Assembly: GCA_025890175.1 (NCBI GenBank)
Contig: JANPYM010000001.1
Span: 5,514,643-5,578,642, forward strand
Direction of reading: 5' to 3'
Length of the DNA: 64,000 nt
Origin: Ciborinia camelliae
Lineage: Eukaryota; Ascomycota; Leotiomycetes; Helotiales; Sclerotiniaceae
How positions within the stretch are numbered: position 1 is the stretch's first letter; each line of letters starts with the position of its first letter. Below are positions 59,072-64,000 of this stretch, piece after piece. The notes under the pieces were generated by a model. The model ran no database searches, was not told the origin of the DNA, and saw only the letters and a program-made list of their open reading frames with translations. The translations under genes were made by a program, and so were the position numbers.

Positions 59072-62000
59072 AGAAATAATTATATTTTTTTATTTTGAAA
59101 AATTTAATTACAAAGTTTCGTTTAGAATTTTATTAAAATCGATAATTGTTATTTGATGGATATTAACTTAAAATAATTTTATAAATATTTCGAATATTTA
59201 TTTGTTTATCGTTTTTATCAAATATTTTAAAAAATAGGATATAAAGATATTACTTAAAGTAATTTAAAGAATTTTATTAGATTTTGTAAATATTATTAAA
59301 AATACAAAAAATCTTTTGGAAGATTTAAATTTAATTTTTGTAAAAATATTAATTTTAATTATTTAATTTTAATAAATATTTTTTATATTAAAAAGAAATT
59401 TGTTTTTTATATAATTAATAAAAAAATTTAATTTTAAATAATTTAATAGCTTAATAATATTAATATTTATTATATTTAGAATATTTTAAGAAAATATTGG
59501 ATAAATATATATATAAAATTTTCAGATTATATTGTTTATAATATTAATAAAAACTTTATTAATAAAAAATTTATTTAATATATTAATATAATATTGATTA
59601 AAATCAAAAATATACTGATTAAAGTATATTAATTTATCGAAATTATTAAATAATATTATTTTATATTACAATAAATATATAATATTATTAATAAAAAAAT
59701 TAAAAAATTAAAAATAATTAAAAAAATAAAATTATAAATAACTATCAAAGTTATTAATAATTTGATAAGACTTAATAATTTAATTTTTATATTTTTAGTT
59801 TTTGATATATATTTTTGAATAAATAAGCTTAATATTTTGATATTATTAATATTACAATAATTAAAAATTATTAAAAAAATTATAAATAAATTATATAAAT
59901 TAAAAGTTAAATAAATAATATCAAATACTTTAAAATAATAAAATGGATTAAATATAAAGCTTGTATATAATTTGTTTTTGAATTTTGAAATCCTAATATA
60001 GAAAAAAAAAAATAATTGTATTAACAAATAAACAAAATTATTTAAATTATTTGATATAAAAAATAAGATTTATATAATATAATTAATTAATAGTTTTATT
60101 AAGTTTAGATTTATTTCGATAAAATTATTTCGATAATAAAAATCAGTTGAATAAAATTAATCCTTAAATAATAATTTGTTTTAATCAAATTAAAATATTT
60201 AATTGTTTTAATTAATAATTATTATTCCATTTATATATTATTTGTAAAGTATTATAAATATACAAATTTTATAAATGGATAGTAATAATTTAATATTTGT
60301 TATTAATATTTTTATTTACTTTTAGTTAAATAAAAATAATAATAAAAAAATCTTTAATTTTTATTTTAATAAATTAAATAAAAAATTTATTTTTATTATA
60401 ATTATAGTATTTATTTTATATTCAATAAATTTATTAATTTATATAAAATTAAGATAAAAAAAAATTAATAAATTAATAAAAAATAAAATATTCGAATTTA
60501 TTCCGTTAAAAAATTTATTATTAAATATTAAAATCTTTAATTTATAATTTATCAATAAGATTAAGTATATCAAAATTAATAAAATATATTTTAAATCTTA
60601 ATTAATTATTTAAATATAATAAAATAAAAATAAAAATATAATTTTTATATAATTATTTATAATATAATATATTAATTAATAAACAATATTAATATTAATA
60701 ATAATCAAAAGAATTATAAAATACAATATTAATTTTTATAAATAAAATATTAATTAAATTTATATTTAAATTATAATTAATTTAATTTAAAAGTTTTATA
60801 TTCAATCTCTATTGAAAATAAAGATTTTTAAAAAATTTTTATTACAAATAATATATTTATTATATAATATTCTAAAAATTGAAAATTATTAATTTAATAT
60901 TTATTATAAATATTATATTAAAAATTTTTAAATAAAATAATTAATTTATAATTTATATTTTATATATATAATATTAAAAAATATTGTTTTTGAAGTTATT
61001 GGTTTATAAATTAATAATATATTTATTATTATTAATAAAAAATTTATAAATTAAAAATAAAAACAATTTAAAAAAGCTAAATTTTTAATCAAAAAATATA
61101 AAATGTTAATATTTAAAATTTTAATAAAATTTAATAACGAAATATTTATAATAAATAATAATTTGATTTATTTAAATCAAAAAAATTAATTTAAAAATAT
61201 CAAATTAATTAAAATTAAGTTTACAAATTTATACAATATTCGAAAAAAAATTTATATAGTTATTATACCCAAAAAACTAATATTTTTTGTATTAAATCTA
61301 AATTATATATAATATAATAATATATTAATTAAAAATATTATATAATTTATTAATTATTGTTTAAATAATTAATTTAAAACTAAAAAATATTAAAATATTA
61401 AATAAATGTTTATAATAGCAAATTAATAATTTAATATAAAAATTTTATTATATTTTGTTTAATATTAATTTATTTTAATTAATTGTTTTTATTAATACTT
61501 TTTTTATTAATAATTGGGATTTATTATTTTAAATTAAATATATTATAATATTTATAAACAAATATAATAAAATTAATATTATTTATTGATTATTAATTAA
61601 ATACAAACAAATTACAAAAAATATATTAATTTCCGAATTTTATAAAATAATTTTAAAATTTGATACAAAAATAATTATTAAAAATATTATTAATAATATT
61701 TTTGTTTAAAATATATTTTTGATAATTTATATTAACTTTAAATTGTTATATAATTGTTTTATAAAATTAAATATAATTTAAAAAAAAAAATTAATAATCG
61801 ATATTATAGTATTTTGTTAATTTTATAAATGTTACAAAATTATCAAAATTAAATAAATTGATAAAAATTTTAATTCGATTAATACAATAACTAAATCTAA
61901 ACTATATAATATATTAAAAAAATTAATTGAAAATAATATTATTAATATTAAAATTATAAAATAAATTAAATATAATAAATAAAAGAAGTAATATAATATT

Positions 62001-62113
62001 AAAAAAAAAAATAATATAAAAAAAATAATATTTTTTTTATAAAATTATAAATAATTATATAATTTTGTATAAAATATATTATACAATTAAATAATATTTT
62101 AAATAATTATAAA

Positions 62114-62320
62114 TATTAAATAAATTATATGTTTACAACACATTTACACAAACACAACATACAGCCACAACATACTACTACACAACACCCCCACACTACA
62201 ACGCTAACTTACACTAGCAAACATATATAATTAATTTGTAATATAATTTTTAAAGCTTTAAACTAAATATACTACATACTATAATATATTTGTTCTTTAT
62301 CGCTTATAGTAATTCCTATA
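62114..62320 (+). repeat. 3' LTR of family B copy 1
   Basis: Nearly every G of the reference is A here (for example ACAACACATTTACACAAACA), while CpA words are kept. This shows RIP acting on the minus strand. Confidence 0.9.
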
Positions 62321-62325
62321 ATAAT

Positions 62326-64000
62326 TAAAAAAAATTTATTTAAAATAATATATAATTTTTAATTTATATTTAATTATATTAATAAAAATATCGATACAAA
62401 AAAGAAAAATATTAATAATCTACAAAAAAATCAAAACTTTAATAAAAAACAAAAAAAGCTTAAAGAATTTTAATAAAAAATAATTACAAAAAAAATTCAA
62501 AAAAATATTTTAATAGAATATTAATAATTTAATATTAATAATTTAATAATATTTAATATAAAGAATATTAAATAATTAAAATTTAAAAAGAAATTTTTAA
62601 AACAATTTATAAAGTTATTTATAATTATTAATATTATTTTAAATAAATAATTATATAAATTAAAACTATCTCCTATTTATAAAATATATAATATATTTTA
62701 TATTTCTTTATTTGAATTCTAATATAAAAAAAAAATATTGTTAACCTACTATTATTCAAAAAAATAAAAAAAAAGCTAAAATACAAAATAAAAAAAATTT
62801 TAATATATTAAAAAAAAAAAAAAAAATATAATATTTTATTTAAAAATATATAGGAATTAAAAAAAAAATCTTTAAAATTTGAATATAATTTTAAATAATT
62901 ATTTTAATAAAAAAATATTATTAATATAATATTAACAAAAACAAATAAATATATTATAAATAAAAACAATTTCAAATAATTTATATATTACTATAAAAAT
63001 ATTATAAATAAAAACAATTTTAAATAATTTATATATTATTATAGAAATATTATAAATCGAAATAATTATAAAAATTTATATATTATTATAAAATCTAATA
63101 ATTAAAAACCGAAATTTATTAATTAATTAATAATAAAATTATATTTAAAAAGAAAGAAAATATAAATAAAAATATTTATTTATTTATATTATTATATTAT
63201 TAAAAGATTTTATATTTTTTTTGTTATTATTAAATAATTTCAAATAAAAAAAAATTATTTTTATTAATAATATTTAAATTATTATTAAAAAAAGATTTTA
63301 AAAATTAATAAAATAAATTATATATATATTAATTTTTTTTAATAATATATTATTAAAATCTATAAAAGATACAAAATTTAGATAAAGAATTATTATTAAT
63401 TAATAATAAGAAATAAATATTTAATAATAAATTTTTTTTAAAAAACAAAATAAAATTAAAAAATTAAGATTTTAAAAAAAAACAATTAATTTTTAATATA
63501 TATTAAAAATTAATTATTTATTAAATAATAATATTTTTATTTATATTTATATTTATATTATTAAAAAAATTAAAATTAAAAAACAAAAAAAGATTAAAAA
63601 TAATATCCCAAAAAAATTTATAAATTTTATATTTTGAAAAAAAAGAAATATATATTGATTATTTAATATTTGAAAAGTTATAAAAAACTAAAATAAAGTA
63701 AATAATTTAGAAATTAAAAAAATTTAAAAAACTTAACCCTTAAAAAATTTAGTTTAAAAAAATTATTTTTTTATTGATTATTATTAAAAAATAATTTAAA
63801 ATTTAATTTTTTAAAAATCTAAATTTTTTTTAAAAAATGAAAAAAGGTATTTTAAACGAAGATACTATTTTTCGAAACAATTTTATTTTTATTTTTTATA
63901 ACAACTTTTTTTTTTTCCCTTTTTTTACAATAAAAAAAACAAAAAAAACAAAAAGGGTAATTGGAATAAAGATTTTTGTTTTTTTTTTTAATGAATGTTT
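62326..64000. other. A+T-rich RIP-decayed sequence, no gene
   Basis: Runs of A and T to the end of the window with no element ends or coding frames recognised. Confidence 0.6.

Larger units (their letters stand above)
55941..62320 (+). mobile_element. Complete LTR retrotransposon, family B, copy 1 (RIP-decayed)
   Basis: LTRs at 55,941-56,147 and 62,114-62,320 (207 bases each) align along their length to the 41,434 solo LTR. Target duplication ATAAT is perfect (55,936-55,940 and 62,321-62,325). Total length is 6,380 bases. The interior has no intact frame. A remnant at 58,850-59,071 ends KIYFNNIRNILVLLINIYSI, loosely like the protease-end NVLYVPxLxxNLxS region of Ty1/copia polyproteins, so copia is a tentative class. 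The first A of a primer-binding site cannot be identified because RIP has altered the sequence after the LTR. Confidence 0.88.

Noticed and set aside
59656..60027. 123-codon minus frame
   Set aside because: Antisense to the retrotransposon and composed of hydrophobic A+T-biased codons; the homologous stretch in copy 2 (about 47,450-47,740) does not keep it open throughout.

Overview
This window reads as nuclear DNA of a filamentous ascomycete. Genes carry short introns (about 50-90 bases) with GTANGT donors and CTAAY branch sites. The gene content (GH28 pectinase, GH72 glucanosyltransferase, tyrosinase, P450, BAHD-type acyltransferase, Argonaute, HAUS6-like augmin subunit) is fungal, and transposons show repeat-induced point mutation (RIP). 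A Helotiales/Leotiomycete host (Botrytis/Sclerotinia/Monilinia-like) is my inference from protein style, not proven here.

The window has two compartments. Bases 1 to about 38.85 kb are gene-bearing. They hold a secreted GH28 enzyme (+), a cytochrome P450 (-) divergently paired with a TRI101-like acyltransferase (+), a five-exon Argonaute (-), a frame-broken regulator-like gene (-), a HAUS6-like protein (-), a GPI-anchored GEL/Gas glucanosyltransferase (+), a type-3 copper tyrosinase (+) and a Cys-rich orphan (-). From about 28.4 kb genes thin out and small terminal-inverted-repeat elements, inverted repeats and microsatellites take over.

Bases 38.85-64 kb are an extremely A+T-rich, RIP-decayed block with no credible host gene. 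It can still be parsed into elements. There is a complete LTR retrotransposon at 55,941-62,320 (207-base LTRs, ATAAT target duplication). A second copy of the same family lies inverted at 43,839-53,351 (GAAAT target duplication); it contains a roughly 1.24 kb nested insertion carrying a perfect 169-unit (TAAA)n array, and a roughly 1.88 kb near-exact repeat straddling a 10-N gap that looks like an assembly artefact. Solo LTRs of three families are also present, each with a perfect 5-base target duplication. The LTRs stand out as GC islands with CACGTG boxes.

The gene pair most likely to work together is the P450 and acyltransferase, which share a 454-base divergent promoter with a TCGG-N3-CCGA palindrome. 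The most biologically unusual gene is the Argonaute: it has an added Cys-rich N-terminus, and Gln replaces the fourth catalytic residue (normally His) of the PIWI slicer site.
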